A stretch of 64,000 nucleotides of DNA from Candidatus Poribacteria bacterium. Lineage in GTDB: Bacteria > Poribacteria > WGA-4E > WGA-3G. The stretch spans positions 248,001 to 312,000 of the forward strand of contig JAJDTM010000005.1 of NCBI GenBank assembly GCA_022827185.1, given 5' to 3'. The position numbers and the translations under genes were made by a program. A model generated the notes under the pieces. The model was not told the DNA's origin, did no database searches, and worked only from the letters and a program-made list of their open reading frames with translations. Shown in pieces: positions 1-12,041 of this stretch (position 1 is the stretch's first letter; each line of letters starts with the position of its first letter).

Positions 1-1
1 C

Positions 2-2509
2 CCTTACTGTGAAGTTGAGATCCCAATCCGTTCACACCATCAGATTTTAGAGCGGATGCTCTCGCTACCTGAAGACACTGAGGTCGAAATTCATGCCCCG
101 GTCTTCAAAATCTACGGTGAAGATTACGACTATCTCTTTGACGACATCCGGACGAAAGGATGCAGACACGTTAGAATTGACGGTATCGAACACGACATCA
201 GCGAGGAAATTGAACTCGATCCAGATCAAGAATATGATTTGCAAGTGATTGTTGACAAATTCTATGTTAAAAAAGATATTGACAAACAGGTACTCGCCTC
301 CCTTGAACACGCCATGCTCGTAGGCGAAGGCTTCATGCGTTTCGATGTCCAGTTTCCAGAGGATGCCGAGGCGGACGCAATAGAGCAGTTAGAAGGATTC
401 GGATGCCCGAAACACGGGGTCCTCATGGCTGAACTCGGACCGCATCACTTCACTTTTAACGAACCGAGCGGTGCGTGCGTAACCTGCTCAGGACTCGGCA
501 CCTACCTACAGGTCCATCCAAACTTACTCGTTCCTGATAAGACTCGCAGCATCATCGATGGTGCGTTCGTCCATCAAGCCTTTAATTACGATCCAGATAG
601 ATGGGACGGCAGAACAATGTTTAGCCTCGCCGCACACTACGGATTTGACTTGGACACGCCTTTTGCTGATTTACCAGAAAATATTATTGACATCCTCTAT
701 CACGGGACACACGGCGAAGAATTCCCTATTAAACAGCCAGAAGGTGCACGTCCCGTCGAGAAACGCCATCTCGGTAGGAAAATTCGTTTCGACGGAATCG
801 TTACCCGGATTGATAGACACTATCGCCACTACCGAAAACGCGGCGAAGCACACTCCGGCATGGAAGAATATCTCCGAAAAGTGATGGTAGAGCGCACCTG
901 TCCAGATTGTAACGGTGCTAAACTCAAACGACAACGACTCCTTGTCACTATTGAGGGACAGACCATCCACGAAGTCGGCGAATTACATTTTGAAGAATTG
1001 AGAGATTTCCTGTTAAGTATCAAAGATATTCCAGAAAAGCAACGAGAAGCGGGCAACCGCGTCATTAATGAACTTGTAACGCGGATTAACCTCCTTCTCG
1101 GTATCGGCCTCGATTATCTGAACCTCAATCGTCGTTCCGCAACACTCTCCGGCGGCGAATCGCAGCGGATCCGTCTCTCCACACAGATCGGGTCGGGGTT
1201 GATGGGTATGCTCTATGTCCTGGACGAGCCGAGTATCGGTTTGCACCCTAAGGACAACGCGAAAATGATAGAGACGCTACGAAAATTGCGGGACATCGGC
1301 AACACTGTGATCGTCGTTGAACACGATGAAAGCACGATTCGCTCCGCCGATCATATCATTGAACTCGGACCCGGACCGGGTATCCACGGTGGGCATGTCG
1401 TCGTTCAAGGTAAACTGGAAAAGATACTTGACTGCTCCGAGTCTTTAACGGGTCTCTATTTGAGCGGAAGACGAGAGATTCCGTTGCCAAAGGAACGGCG
1501 CAACTTGAACGGTAAATTCTTGAGTATCACCGGTGGCAGAGAAAACAATCTGAAGGATATTGACGTTGACATTCCGATCGGCGTGTTTATCTGCATCACG
1601 GGTGCTTCCGGTTCCGGTAAGAGTACCCTCATCAACGAGATCCTCTATAAAAGATTACATTCCATCTACCACGACAGCCGGACGCTCTATGGCGAACACG
1701 ATGAACTCGAAGGACACGAACACATCGGCGATGTCATTAACATTGATCAGTCACCGATCGGACGTTCGTCACGTTCCAACCCTGCCACCTACATCGGATT
1801 TTACGATAATATCCGTAAACTCTTCGCGAGTGCTCCGCTCTCGGTTTCAAGAGGGTACACCGCTTCACGATTCAGTTTCAACGTCAAAGGCGGACGGTGT
1901 GAAGAGTGCCACGGTGATGGCACGATCACCACGCAGCTCCACTTTATGCCGGATGTTGAGGTTGTCTGTCCGACTTGTAAAGGGGCACGCTATAATGAAG
2001 ATACGCTTGACGTTACGTATAACGGCCGGAATATCTCCGAGGTTCTTAATATGTCAATTGAGGAAGGCGTTGACTTTTTCGCCGATCAGCGGTTGATTAA
2101 CCATAAATTGAGTGTTTTGAATCAACTCGGTATGGGGTACCTTCAGATTGGACATCCCGCGCCAATTCTCTCTGGTGGCGAAGCGCAGCGGGTAAAATTG
2201 GCAAGCGAACTCGGCAAACTCAAGCGCGGTAAGCACAATCTCTATATCTTAGATGAACCGACCACAGGGCTGCATATTGCGGATGTGCAGAAACTTTTGG
2301 ATAGCCTCAATCGTCTTGTCGATAGTGGTCATACAGTACTTGTGATTGAGCACCATCTGGATGTCATCAAAACCGCTGATTATGTCATCGACCTCGGTCC
2401 TGAGGGTGGACATAAGGGTGGGGAAGTCTTAGCGCACGGCACGCCTGAAGATATAGCAAAAGTCAAAGCCTCTTTCACCGGGCAATTCTTGAAGGAATAT
2501 CTCATTTAA
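2..2509 (+). CDS. uvrA: Excinuclease ABC subunit A (UvrA), 5' end cut by window start
   Basis: Reading frame is open from base 2 ([20 protein letters not shown]...) into the 56..2509 ORF; ABC signatures [19 protein letters not shown] / [17 protein letters not shown], Walker [10 protein letters not shown], zinc-binding CEECHGDG...[10 protein letters not shown]. Confidence 0.97.
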   Translation, partial: PYCEVEIPIRSHHQILERMLSLPEDTEVEIHAPVFKIYGEDYDYLFDDIRTKGCRHVRIDGIEHDISEEIELDPDQEYDLQVIVDKFYVKKDIDKQVLASLEHAMLVGEGFMRFDVQFPEDAEADAIEQLEGFGCPKHGVLMAELGPHHFTFNEPSGACVTCSGLGTYLQVHPNLLVPDKTRSIIDGAFVHQAFNYDPDRWDGRTMFSLAAHYGFDLDTPFADLPENIIDILYHGTHGEEFPIKQPEGARPVEKRHLGRKIRFDGIVTRIDRHYRHYRKRGEAHSGMEEYLRKVMVERTCPDCNGAKLKRQRLLVTIEGQTIHEVGELHFEELRDFLLSIKDIPEKQREAGNRVINELVTRINLLLGIGLDYLNLNRRSATLSGGESQRIRLSTQIGSGLMGMLYVLDEPSIGLHPKDNAKMIETLRKLRDIGNTVIVVEHDESTIRSADHIIELGPGPGIHGGHVVVQGKLEKILDCSESLTGLYLSGRREIPLPKERRNLNGKFLSITGGRENNLKDIDVDIPIGVFICITGASGSGKSTLINEILYKRLHSIYHDSRTLYGEHDELEGHEHIGDVINIDQSPIGRSSRSNPATYIGFYDNIRKLFASAPLSVSRGYTASRFSFNVKGGRCEECHGDGTITTQLHFMPDVEVVCPTCKGARYNEDTLDVTYNGRNISEVLNMSIEEGVDFFADQRLINHKLSVLNQLGMGYLQIGHPAPILSGGEAQRVKLASELGKLKRGKHNLYILDEPTTGLHIADVQKLLDSLNRLVDSGHTVLVIEHHLDVIKTADYVIDLGPEGGHKGGEVLAHGTPEDIAKVKASFTGQFLKEYLI

Positions 2510-2711
2510 ATGCAGCGTATCATCTGCAATGGTAGATGACACATCCGGTAGCGCGTTTCTAATCGCTGAGAACCGATAGCCATTAGATCTCATAATGATT
2601 TAAGAAGATATTGGAATGCTGACCTTCCGAGCAAAAACACTTTTCAATAGTATTCTGTCACGATAAGTGCTATTATCCTAACGTAACAATTTTGCTAAAG
2701 GTGGTCACATC

Positions 2712-3473
2712 ATGTTCCGTGACATTCTCTTCAGCAGAGGTCTTATTGCTGGACTCGTGTTTTTTGTGCTAAGCGTCAGCGGAAGCCTATTTTACGATTG
2801 GCATGTCCGGCGCATCAATGAAGCCGAGTTGCAGCGACATGACCAGTTTTTGCGGGGACTTGAAACACAGCACACAACACGCCCCACAGAAACGGTTGAC
2901 GTTCCAACAGACACTGAACTCTCCGGTTCTGTTAGCACGCCTGATGAAAACACAGACACATCCATATCTGATGAGACAGAGGCGTTACCCAACGAGACTG
3001 AGAACCTTGACTTTGTGGATGCGTTCTTGCCCGATGCCCTCGTTTCAGAGGAAATACCGATTGAAGATGTCCCTGTCTCGGCTTATGGATTCGGACCGTA
3101 CCCCGAACTTCCACCAGAATTCCCAGAAGACTATTGGGATGGCATAAGCAAAAAACATGAATTAATTTCTCGTGTTTGGATGAAGCTGTTGGAACAAGGA
3201 GTAGATGTGGTAGGGGCTAGCATGCAAAATGGACTCGTTTATCCCAACATCCGCGGCACAATTTATGTCGAATGGGATTGGAATGGAACAAAAAGATACA
3301 TTTCTCGTATGATGGGTGATCCTGACACGGCAAGGCGTATCAGGAATTTACATGATCCTGATGCGTATCCACTACAACCATCCACAGAAAAAGATATACC
3401 TGCGGATATTACTGTGGTTAATTTACCTGATGGCGGGATTGATCCATATCAATTTCTTGGTTTAAAGAAGTAA
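2712..3473 (+). CDS. Hypothetical protein with N-terminal membrane anchor and acidic Thr/Glu-rich linker
   Basis: Single hydrophobic N-terminal segment (LIAGLVFFVLSVSGSLFYDW), low-complexity acidic region, then a C-terminal domain; no recognised family. Confidence 0.75.
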   Translation: MFRDILFSRGLIAGLVFFVLSVSGSLFYDWHVRRINEAELQRHDQFLRGLETQHTTRPTETVDVPTDTELSGSVSTPDENTDTSISDETEALPNETENLDFVDAFLPDALVSEEIPIEDVPVSAYGFGPYPELPPEFPEDYWDGISKKHELISRVWMKLLEQGVDVVGASMQNGLVYPNIRGTIYVEWDWNGTKRYISRMMGDPDTARRIRNLHDPDAYPLQPSTEKDIPADITVVNLPDGGIDPYQFLGLKK

Positions 3474-3661
3474 CAGTAGTTAGGAAACCGTGCGCGCGTT
3501 TTCAATTTCTCTGCACCTCGGAAACGGGCAATGAATTGCTCTACTACCAACTAAATTATCTCTAATTTAAATGTGGACCGAACACTAATCACCCTGAAAA
3601 TCCTGAAATTCTGCAAATCCTGATTCTCACAACTGAAAACCATTCCCCTGAAATTTTCCCC

Positions 3662-3691
3662 TTGCAAAATTAATTCTGAATCGTGTATACT
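3662..3691 (+). promoter_or_regulatory. Sigma70-like promoter upstream of the UvrD-like helicase
   Basis: TTGCAA (3662-3667), 18-bp spacer, TATACT (3686-3691). Confidence 0.5.
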
Positions 3692-3740
3692 TTATAGCAT
3701 GAAATTGGAGCACTAAACCGGATGCTTGCAAGTCTGTTAC

Positions 3741-3768
3741 GGCACACGGAGTGTGCCTACTACTTTAA
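3741..3768. repeat. GTAG-hairpin repeat (GGCACACGGAGTGTGCC + CTACTACTTT)
   Basis: Perfect 7-bp stem GGCACAC/GTGTGCC with GGA loop; near-identical copy in opposite orientation at ~45497-45525. Confidence 0.7.
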
Positions 3769-3792
3769 ATACTACGAGACAAGAGGCAGACC

Positions 3793-5982
3793 TTGACCGA
3801 TAACCTTTTAAGATCCTTGAACGATGTCCAACGCGAAGCCGTCGAACATGCCGATGGACCGCTTCTGATTTTGTCCGGTGCGGGCAGCGGCAAAACGCGC
3901 GTCATCACACACCGTATCGCCCACCTCATCAAACACCACGGTATCTCGCCTTTCCGTATCCTCGCTGTGACATTTACCAACAAAGCGGCAAATGAAATGA
4001 AGGAACGGTTGGATACACTCGTGGAAGGCGGTGTTAGCCGAGACCTCTGGGTGTCAACCTTCCACGCGACTTGTGCGCGTATACTGCGCCGAGATATTGA
4101 GAAGTTAGGCGCGGGATCTGGAGGTGCGTCCCGATCCAAAAAACGTGCTTACACTCGCGATTTTACTATCTTCGATACAGGTGAGCAGGCTACGCTTGTC
4201 AAAGATGTCCTCCGGCAACTGAACTATAGCGATAAGGATTACAACCCGCGCGCGATTCTCGGTCTCATTAGCCATGCCAAGAACGAATCTATTTCGCCAC
4301 AGAAATACGAGATAATCGCTGACGGCTATTTTGAAAGGGTCGTTGCAGAGGTCTACCCGCTTTATCAAGATGCGCTTTGTCTGAACAACTCCCTTGATTT
4401 CGATGATCTGCTGCTTTTTACGGTGGAACTCCTGAATAAAAACTCCAACGTACGCCAAGACTATCAGAACAGGTTTGAGTATATTCTCGTTGATGAGTAT
4501 CAGGATACAAATCGATGTCAGTATGAGTTGGTGCAGTTGTTAGCCGGTGAGAAACAGAATGTCTGCGTCGTCGGAGACGATGACCAATCTATTTACGCTT
4601 TTCGCGGTGCGGACATCAGAAATATCCTCGATTTTGAGAAAGATTATCCGAATGCCCGCGTCCTCCGTTTAGAACAGAATTACCGTTCCACACAAAACAT
4701 CTTAGACGCGGCATGGAGCGTTGTACAAAACAATAAAGCACGAAAACCGAAAAAACTCTGGACAGAACAGGATGAAGGTGAACTGGTTACTTGCTACGAA
4801 GCGATGGACGAAAACGACGAAGCGGGTTACGTCGGCACACAAATTGAGGATTGGCACGCTGAAGGTGTAGATTATAAAGACTTTGCAGTCTTTTATCGAA
4901 CCAACGCGCAATCCCGTATCTTTGAGGAGGCATTCCGAACAGCGAATATTCCGTATCAGATTGTTGGGGGTGTCGGTTTCTATGATCGGATGGAGATTAA
5001 GGATCTGCTTGCCTACCTCCGTGTGATGTGTAATCCCAACGACTCTATGAGTGTCCGTCGTATTATCAATGTGCCGAGTCGCGGTATCGGTGCGACAACC
5101 CTTGAACGCCTCATTGATTTTGCTGCCGCAGAAGATATTACGCTCTTTGAGGCTGTCCAACGTGTTGATGAAATCTCTACAATTAACCGCGGCCTCCAAA
5201 CAAAAGTCCGACGTTTCGCTGAAATTTTTGATGAATTTGATGCCACTGTGTTCCCCGTTGATGCGCTTGACTATGTGTTAAAAGTAACCGGTTATCTTAA
5301 AAATTTGCAGTCCCAAAATAGTATTGAAGCGCAGAATCGCGTTGAGAACATTGAGGAACTTATTAACGCCGTTATCGAATATGAACAAAACGAACCGGAA
5401 CCGAGCCTTTCGGATTATTTAGAAAACGTGGCACTCATCGCTGATATAGACACTATGGAGACCGACAGTACCGATATGGTGACGTTGATGACTTTGCATA
5501 GTGCTAAAGGCTTGGAATTCCCATTTGTTTTTATTGTCGGTGTAGAAGAAGGTTATTTACCGCACCAACGTTCCATCAGTACGGAATCGGAATTGGAAGA
5601 AGAGCGGCGACTCTGCTATGTCGGCATCACGCGAGCGATGGAGCAGCTTTATCTTTCACATGCGAAATCGCGCCGAACATTTCGGGAGACAGAGTATCGT
5701 ACGCCATCTCGCTTCATCTCTGAAATCCCGGAATATCTTATCAAGCATGTCGATCGCTACCGATCTCCATTCGGTCAACCCCACGGCTTATATGAAGAAG
5801 TTCTTGAAAATCCGGTGGATTACTGCGTTGACCAGATTGTTCATCACCCACAATTCGGGAGAGGTAAGATAACGAAAATTAGTGGGGCAGGCGGAGATAT
5901 TCATATTACCGTTCGCTTTAGTCGTGCTGGCATGACCAAGCGATTCGCTGCTTCTCTTGCACCGCTGACAATATCTGATTAA
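3793..5982 (+). CDS. UvrD/PcrA-family ATP-dependent DNA helicase (TTG start)
   Basis: GAGSGKTRVITHRIAHL Walker A, DEYQDTN, GDDDQSIYAFRGA, LEQNYRST, TLHSAKGLEFPFVFIVG, EERRLCYVGITRA motifs. Confidence 0.95.
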   Translation: MTDNLLRSLNDVQREAVEHADGPLLILSGAGSGKTRVITHRIAHLIKHHGISPFRILAVTFTNKAANEMKERLDTLVEGGVSRDLWVSTFHATCARILRRDIEKLGAGSGGASRSKKRAYTRDFTIFDTGEQATLVKDVLRQLNYSDKDYNPRAILGLISHAKNESISPQKYEIIADGYFERVVAEVYPLYQDALCLNNSLDFDDLLLFTVELLNKNSNVRQDYQNRFEYILVDEYQDTNRCQYELVQLLAGEKQNVCVVGDDDQSIYAFRGADIRNILDFEKDYPNARVLRLEQNYRSTQNILDAAWSVVQNNKARKPKKLWTEQDEGELVTCYEAMDENDEAGYVGTQIEDWHAEGVDYKDFAVFYRTNAQSRIFEEAFRTANIPYQIVGGVGFYDRMEIKDLLAYLRVMCNPNDSMSVRRIINVPSRGIGATTLERLIDFAAAEDITLFEAVQRVDEISTINRGLQTKVRRFAEIFDEFDATVFPVDALDYVLKVTGYLKNLQSQNSIEAQNRVENIEELINAVIEYEQNEPEPSLSDYLENVALIADIDTMETDSTDMVTLMTLHSAKGLEFPFVFIVGVEEGYLPHQRSISTESELEEERRLCYVGITRAMEQLYLSHAKSRRTFRETEYRTPSRFISEIPEYLIKHVDRYRSPFGQPHGLYEEVLENPVDYCVDQIVHHPQFGRGKITKISGAGGDIHITVRFSRAGMTKRFAASLAPLTISD

Positions 5983-6003
5983 TAAGGAGACAAAATACGA
6001 AAA

Positions 6004-6336
6004 ATGGCAACGATTACCATCGAAGGCGTACGCCATGTCGCAAATTTGGCGCGCCTTGAATTTAACGACGCGGAAACAGAGCACTTTACCGAGCAGCTTG
6101 CCCGAATCCTGGACTACATCGGGAAGTTGAATGAACTTGAAACAGATGATGTGCCGCCAACATCGCATATCCATCCACATCAGGTTTTCATCATGGGTTC
6201 GCAAGAGGGTGCAGCACATGTCGCTAAAGCGGATGTCGTCAAACCCTCCTATCCGCGCGAAGCGGTCCTCGCGAACGCACCTGAACCTGAAGAGGGATAT
6301 TTCGGTGTACCGAGAGTGGTTGATCGCAGCCATTAA
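6004..6336 (+). CDS. gatC: Aspartyl/glutamyl-tRNA amidotransferase subunit C
   Basis: Small GatC-like protein (VRHVANLARLEFNDAETEHFTEQLARILDYIGKLNELETDDVPPTSH), directly upstream of gatA. Confidence 0.93.
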   Translation: MATITIEGVRHVANLARLEFNDAETEHFTEQLARILDYIGKLNELETDDVPPTSHIHPHQVFIMGSQEGAAHVAKADVVKPSYPREAVLANAPEPEEGYFGVPRVVDRSH

Positions 6337-6444
6337 TTAAATGAAAAATAAAAGACCGAAGCCCAAGCAACGCGCCGGGCTGGATATACGGAAAAGAATA
6401 CTTATGCCAAGGACCATCTCACCGAACCGCAAGGAAAGTTAAAA

Positions 6445-7926
6445 ATGCTTTGTGAATTGACGGCGCACGCCTTACATGAAAAACTCAAAAATCGGGAAAT
6501 TACTGCTGTAGCGTTGGCTGAATCTGTCTACGCGCGTATTGATGAAGTGGAATCCCACGTCAAAGGGTATTTGACGCTAACGAAAGATTTGGCTTTAGAG
6601 CAGGCAGATCGTGCCGATGCTGGATTTCAAAAAGGCGATGAGATGCCTGCCCTGGCAGGTATCCCGATCGCTATTAAAGATGTAATCTGTACCAAAGGTG
6701 TACGCACGACGTGTGGCTCTAAAATTCTTGAGTCCTTTGTCCCACCCTACGATGCGACCGTCATGACGAAACTCTACGAACAAGGGGTCGTCATGATCGG
6801 TAAAACGAACATGGACGAGTTCGCGATGGGATCCTCCACCGAAAACTCGGCATATCAGATTACGCATAACCCGTGGAATCTGGACACGATCCCTGGCGGT
6901 TCAAGTGGTGGTTCTGCTGCAGTTGTATCCGCAGATACGGCTGTCTGTTCGCTCGGTTCAGACACTGGTGGCTCCATTCGGCAACCCGCGGCACTCTGTG
7001 GTGTGGTCGGGATGAAACCGACTTATGGACGTGTCTCTCGCTATGGACTGGTGGCGTTCGCCTCTTCACTCGACCAGATCGGCCCGTTTACCAAAGATGT
7101 CACGGATTGTGCCTTGCTGCTCAACGCCATCTGTGGGAGCGACGCGATGGATGCCACCTCTGTTGATGTCCCTGTGCCCGATTGGACGCAGAGCCTCATC
7201 AATGATGTCCAAGGCTTAAAAATTGGGGTTCCGAAAGAGTATTTCACACCCGCATTAGACCCAGAAATTGCCGATAGCATTCAGCGTGCGACTGCTGTCC
7301 TTGAAGGCCTCGGCGCGACCGTTGAAGAAATATCGCTGCCACATACGGAGTATGCAATCGCGACGTATTACATTATCGCTCCCGCTGAAGCGAGTGCCAA
7401 TCTCGCGAGATACGACGGCGTTCGCTACGGATACCGGAACGAAAACCCGGAAAATCTAATCAATATGTACAAAAAGACCCGAAGCGAAGGGTTCGGTGAA
7501 GAGGTGAAACGTCGGATTATGCTCGGCACTTTTGCCCTGAGTGCTGGCTATCAAGATGCCTACTATAAAAAGGCGCAGAAAGCCCGAACGTTGATTAAAT
7601 CTGATTTTGATGCAGCATTTGAGAAGGTTGACGTTATCGCAACGCCTACCTCGCCTACGCCAGCGTTCAAAATAGGCGAACGCACCGCGGATCCGTTGCA
7701 GATGTACCTCTCCGATGTGATGACAACACCGGCGAGCCACGCCGGGTTACCCGGTATCTCTGTCCCGTGCGGCTTTGTGAAAAGTGGGTTACCCGTCGGA
7801 TTACAACTCCTCGGCGCGCCTTTCGCAGAAGAGAAAGTTTTGCGTGTTGCCTATACCTTTGAACAGAACACTGAACACCATCGGCGGAAACCACAAATCC
7901 AAACCAATGGAGTCGTTTCATCATGA
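6445..7926 (+). CDS. gatA: Aspartyl/glutamyl-tRNA amidotransferase subunit A
   Basis: Amidase signature [64 protein letters not shown]. Confidence 0.97.
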   Translation: MLCELTAHALHEKLKNREITAVALAESVYARIDEVESHVKGYLTLTKDLALEQADRADAGFQKGDEMPALAGIPIAIKDVICTKGVRTTCGSKILESFVPPYDATVMTKLYEQGVVMIGKTNMDEFAMGSSTENSAYQITHNPWNLDTIPGGSSGGSAAVVSADTAVCSLGSDTGGSIRQPAALCGVVGMKPTYGRVSRYGLVAFASSLDQIGPFTKDVTDCALLLNAICGSDAMDATSVDVPVPDWTQSLINDVQGLKIGVPKEYFTPALDPEIADSIQRATAVLEGLGATVEEISLPHTEYAIATYYIIAPAEASANLARYDGVRYGYRNENPENLINMYKKTRSEGFGEEVKRRIMLGTFALSAGYQDAYYKKAQKARTLIKSDFDAAFEKVDVIATPTSPTPAFKIGERTADPLQMYLSDVMTTPASHAGLPGISVPCGFVKSGLPVGLQLLGAPFAEEKVLRVAYTFEQNTEHHRRKPQIQTNGVVSS

Positions 7927-8402
7927 ACACCGTTATAGCCCCATTTGGTGGATTTCTCGGCGCGATGATAGGCGGTGTGCTTTGGGCAAAGTATATCCAG
8001 TGGACGGGACACACCGCTGGTTTCATTGCGATAGGTATCGGTGTATTGACCGGAGCCGGGATGCTCCTAACAAGCAGCCGAAGCCTGCCGCAAGAATCGA
8101 AAAGGACGTGGTACCTTGTCGGTATTGGTGCTGCAATTTTTGCGATATTCGGTATTTTTGTCGGAAAATACTTGGATGTCCAATGGAATGCGGTTGCACA
8201 AATCGCGGCGCAGCTCAGTCAGGAGAATAATATGTCATTAGAACAAGCGATGCCTATCGCTACAACAGTGTTTAAAGGACAGTCTGTTTGGGAATTAATG
8301 CAGTCCCGGATGAATTGGACTGATCTGCTTTTTGGTGTAGTTGCTGCCTTTATCGCTTTTCGCATTCCAAATATTCAACGACTACGAAACTTTCTGTATT
8401 AA
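7923..8402 (+). CDS. Hypothetical multi-pass membrane protein
   Basis: Several hydrophobic segments; start overlaps the gatA stop. Confidence 0.75.
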   Translation: MNTVIAPFGGFLGAMIGGVLWAKYIQWTGHTAGFIAIGIGVLTGAGMLLTSSRSLPQESKRTWYLVGIGAAIFAIFGIFVGKYLDVQWNAVAQIAAQLSQENNMSLEQAMPIATTVFKGQSVWELMQSRMNWTDLLFGVVAAFIAFRIPNIQRLRNFLY

Positions 8403-8497
8403 CTCGGACTTACTAAATTCCATTTCTCTGCGGCTCGATTTCAACCGTACGCTTTTTTAAAATGCGACAACAACGTGCCTGCAGGAGGGAGTAAAAA

Positions 8498-9928
8498 ATG
8501 AAACTGCTAACGGCAAGTTCTCGCTTGCAAACCTCACCTAAAATCTGTTTTTACATCTTCTTATCTATATTTCTGCTCAGTACATTATTACCACCCGGTT
8601 GGAGTTCGGAAGAGATAACTGACGATCAAGTGTTAGAGAGCCTCGCTCTTTTTTCAGATGTATTAATGCATGTTCACCAATATCATCTTGAAACACCCGA
8701 CAATCAAGAGATCATAAAAGGTGCCATCAATGGGATGCTTCGCAAATTGGACCCATATAGCCAATTTATCCCGGATTATCTCGAATTTCAGACCCAGAAC
8801 CAAGGCAAATACGGCGGGCTTGGTATGCAAATCGGGATTCGAGAAGATATGTTAACCGTGATTACGCCCTTTAAAAATAATCCCGCTGCGTTGGCTGGCG
8901 TTCAAAGCGGCGACATCATCAGCCAAATTGAAGGCGAATCCACAGCAACGATGTCCGTGTACGATGCCGTAGATGTGTTACGGGGTGAACCGGGGACCTC
9001 TGTTTCTATTACAATTATACGTGAGAACGAGAGTCGTCCGATTGAAGTTACCATTACCCGTGATGTTATCCGGATCCCAAGCGTTGAACAAGATATTATC
9101 GGAGATAATATCGGTTACATCAAGATCAATCAGTTTCTGCAAACGACCCCAAATGACGTAGATAACGCCCTGACGACGTTTAAAGCGCAGAATGTCCGTG
9201 GCGTTATTCTCGACCTCCGCTTAAATCCGGGCGGATTACTGACTTCCGCCGTTGATATTGCAAGTGATTTTCTGACACCGGGTCAACTCGTCGTTTATAG
9301 TAAAGGTGTTGGGAAACCTGAGAATTTCCCTGCCAAAGGCACAAAAAGAGAACATTTTCCACTAATTGTACTCGTTAACGGCGGAAGCGCGAGTGCTTCT
9401 GAAATCGTCGCTGGTGCCGTAAAGGATCATGGACGTGGACTCGTCATGGGCGACAAGACCTTCGGAAAGGCATCCGTCCAGCGCGTATTTCAACTAAGTA
9501 ATTCAAAATCCGCTGTGAAATTAACTGTTGCACACTACTATACACCGAACGGCGTTAATATTGACAAAGTCGGCATCATCCCGGATGTCGAGACGGCATG
9601 GTTCAGTCGTTCTGAACAGCAGATGCAATTGAAACTCCAAAATCACGAGAAACTTAAAACCTTTATAGACGACAATGGAGACGATGTGTTAGCGAAACTC
9701 ACATCTGCTGAACATGCCCCCCGCGATGACCGGCAAGCCGAAAGGCTCCGACGGAGTTACCAACGCTTAAGTGATGCGCTTGCCGAAGAGCAGATCGCCC
9801 TCAGCGATATCGGTATTAAATACGCACTCGCTCAGATTACAGAAACGACCCGTGATGAGCTGGAGCACGATCCGCAGATCGTCGCTGCTATGAATCAATT
9901 GAAGGTACTCGAACTTTTCGCGAACTAA
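8498..9928 (+). CDS. S41-family C-terminal processing peptidase (PDZ domain, CtpA-like)
   Basis: PDZ (GGLGMQIGIREDMLTVITPFKNNPAALAGVQSGDIISQIEG) and S41 core (LDLRLNPGGLL, VNGGSASASEIVAGAVKDHGRGLVMGDKTFGKASVQ); GGAGG RBS. Confidence 0.95.
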   Translation: MKLLTASSRLQTSPKICFYIFLSIFLLSTLLPPGWSSEEITDDQVLESLALFSDVLMHVHQYHLETPDNQEIIKGAINGMLRKLDPYSQFIPDYLEFQTQNQGKYGGLGMQIGIREDMLTVITPFKNNPAALAGVQSGDIISQIEGESTATMSVYDAVDVLRGEPGTSVSITIIRENESRPIEVTITRDVIRIPSVEQDIIGDNIGYIKINQFLQTTPNDVDNALTTFKAQNVRGVILDLRLNPGGLLTSAVDIASDFLTPGQLVVYSKGVGKPENFPAKGTKREHFPLIVLVNGGSASASEIVAGAVKDHGRGLVMGDKTFGKASVQRVFQLSNSKSAVKLTVAHYYTPNGVNIDKVGIIPDVETAWFSRSEQQMQLKLQNHEKLKTFIDDNGDDVLAKLTSAEHAPRDDRQAERLRRSYQRLSDALAEEQIALSDIGIKYALAQITETTRDELEHDPQIVAAMNQLKVLELFAN

Positions 9929-9931
9929 AAT

Positions 9932-10033
9932 AGGACTTACGCAGCCCCCACTGCAGGCGGGGTTTTAAACCCCGCCTGCAGTGCGTAGGATTGCCTCGCA
10001 GTGAGAGTTATCATGGAAAAATGTGTAAGTCCT
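9932..10033. repeat. MITE-like element with AGGACTTACGCA terminal inverted repeats (copy A)
   Basis: AGGACTTACGCA (9932-9943) / TGTGTAAGTCCT (11/12 complementary); perfect 14-bp internal hairpin CACTGCAGGCGGGG-TTTTAAA-CCCCGCCTGCAGTG (9949-9983). Confidence 0.8.
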
Positions 10034-10056
10034 GTAAAACTAACGGAGGAAGTCTG

Positions 10057-11517
10057 ATGCCTGCAGTACAAACGCCACTACCAAACTATATTAATAACGC
10101 ATGGCAGGAATCAGCAGCGGACGAACTGCTTGATGTTACGAATCCCGCGACTGCGGAAGTCCTCGCGCAAGTGCCGCTTTCACCCGCCGAGGAGGTGCAT
10201 CAAGCTGCCACTGCCGCCGCCGATGCGCTCCACGAATGGCGACGTACGCCACCTGTCCAGCGCATTCAATACCTCTTTACCTTGAAAAATCTCCTTGAGG
10301 AAAACTTAGACGATATTGCCAGAACGATTACTTTGGAGTGTGGTAAGACACTTGACGAGGCAAGAGGTGAAATGCGACGTGCTATCGAGAATGTTGAGGT
10401 GGCGTGCGGGATTCCGACACTCATGCAAGGCACGAACCTTGAAGATATTGCCACGGGTATTGATGAATTCATGATCCGTCAACCTGTCGGCGTATGTGCT
10501 GCGATCGCGCCTTTTAACTTTCCGGGGATGATTACCTTCTGGTTTTTACCGTATGCTATCGCTTGTGGTAACACTTATATCGTCAAACCCTCCGAAAAAG
10601 TACCGCTCACGATGCAGAAGGTGTTTCAGTTGCTGGAACAGACCGGACTCCCCAAAGGTGTGGTCAACCTCGTTAACGGCGGACGTGAGACTGTAGATGC
10701 CATCTTAACACATCCAGACATCCGTGCTATCAGTTTTGTTGGTTCGACTGCGACTGCGAAAGCCATTTATGCGAAAGCCGCTGCAAACGGGAAACGCGTT
10801 CAATGCCAAGGCGGTGCGAAAAATCCTCTGATTATCCTCCCAGATGCCGATCCGCAGTTCACTGTCAACGCTACAACGGAAAGTGCCTTTGGGTGTGCTG
10901 GGCAGCGGTGCCTCGCGGCATCTCTGGCACTCACTGTTGGAGGTGCCCGTAATTGGTTCACAGAAGCGATCGCTGACACTGCCACCGATAGGGTTGTCGG
11001 AAATGGGTTAGAGGCAGCGGTCGAAATGGGTCCCGTTATCACTGCTGAAAGCAAGCAGCGAATTGAGGGGCTAATTCAGGCAGGTGCGGATGAAGGCGCG
11101 CAGCTGCTTGTTGACGGTAGGTATCCGAGCATACCCGGTGGTGAAAACGGTAATTTCATCCGCCCCACGATCCTCAACGGTCTTAACCCGGAGGGTGAGA
11201 TTGCTCAGACTGAGATCTTCGGACCCGTTTTAGGACTTATTCATGTTGAAACAATTGACGATGCAATTGGGATCATCAATAGCGGCAGTTACGGCAATAT
11301 GGCGTGTCTGTTTACAAGTAGCGGCGCATCTGCCCGGAAGTTCCGCTATGAGGCAGAGATCGGAAACATCGGCATTAACATCGGTGTCGCTGCGCCGATG
11401 GCGTTTTTCCCGTTCAGCGGTTGGAAGGATAGCTTTTTTGGGGATCTCCACGGTCAGAGTTGGGACGCTGTAGACTTCTTCACAGAGAAGAAAGTCGTCG
11501 TCGAACGCTGGGCATAA
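10057..11517 (+). CDS. mmsA: CoA-acylating methylmalonate-semialdehyde dehydrogenase
   Basis: [44 protein letters not shown]-terminal [25 protein letters not shown]. Start moved to 10057 (GGAGG RBS); the upstream ORF extension lies in repeat copy A. Confidence 0.93.
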   Translation: MPAVQTPLPNYINNAWQESAADELLDVTNPATAEVLAQVPLSPAEEVHQAATAAADALHEWRRTPPVQRIQYLFTLKNLLEENLDDIARTITLECGKTLDEARGEMRRAIENVEVACGIPTLMQGTNLEDIATGIDEFMIRQPVGVCAAIAPFNFPGMITFWFLPYAIACGNTYIVKPSEKVPLTMQKVFQLLEQTGLPKGVVNLVNGGRETVDAILTHPDIRAISFVGSTATAKAIYAKAAANGKRVQCQGGAKNPLIILPDADPQFTVNATTESAFGCAGQRCLAASLALTVGGARNWFTEAIADTATDRVVGNGLEAAVEMGPVITAESKQRIEGLIQAGADEGAQLLVDGRYPSIPGGENGNFIRPTILNGLNPEGEIAQTEIFGPVLGLIHVETIDDAIGIINSGSYGNMACLFTSSGASARKFRYEAEIGNIGINIGVAAPMAFFPFSGWKDSFFGDLHGQSWDAVDFFTEKKVVVERWA

Positions 11518-11578
11518 TCTCGCAACTTTTCCTGACGCTTCACTGACACGGAGTTTTAAAATTAATCCTCATACACGC

Positions 11579-12040
11579 GTGCGAACCGATTCACCTTTTT
11601 GGAAAATTTATCTTGACACATGTTGTCTGAGTCGGCTTTTTGATCCGCCGACACAAGAACGGATTGTTCAAGAAGCCGAAGCTATTAGACATATCCTCGC
11701 TTATTTTTCCAGACAGCATTGGCATTGGATTGTTAGTGACGTTTTGTTGAGTGAAATCAACCGGATATCAGATTTAGAAGAACGCTCTCAAATTAGAATT
11801 TGGCTAACTCTTGCACATCGAATTATTCGCGTTGGACCAACGGAGGTATCAAGAAGTTTACAACTTAAAATGTTAGGGTTCCACGAATTAGATGCCTTCC
11901 ATATCGCTTGTGCGGAAAGTGGCGAGGCAGAGATCTTCCTGACAACTGATGACAGACTGCTCAGAAGGGCACAACGTTATCATACACGACTTTATGTCCG
12001 GGTTGAGAATCCTTTTATATGGTTGCAGGAGGTGAATTGA
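11579..12040 (+). CDS. PIN-domain protein (putative ribonuclease, GTG start)
   Basis: IYLDTCCLSRLFD N-terminal acidic site, conserved internal E, ELDAFHIACAESGEAEIFLTTDDRLLRRA C-terminal PIN motif. Confidence 0.82.
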   Translation: MRTDSPFWKIYLDTCCLSRLFDPPTQERIVQEAEAIRHILAYFSRQHWHWIVSDVLLSEINRISDLEERSQIRIWLTLAHRIIRVGPTEVSRSLQLKMLGFHELDAFHIACAESGEAEIFLTTDDRLLRRAQRYHTRLYVRVENPFIWLQEVN

Positions 12041-12041
12041 G

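Noticed and set aside
1560-2096. 178-aa ORF inside uvrA in another frame
   Set aside because: Ser/Arg-rich shadow ORF fully inside a strongly conserved gene; no family signature.
9991-10056. N-terminal extension of mmsA in the ORF track ([22 protein letters not shown])
   Set aside because: Encoded by the repeat element; GGAGG RBS and family alignment support the ATG at 10057.
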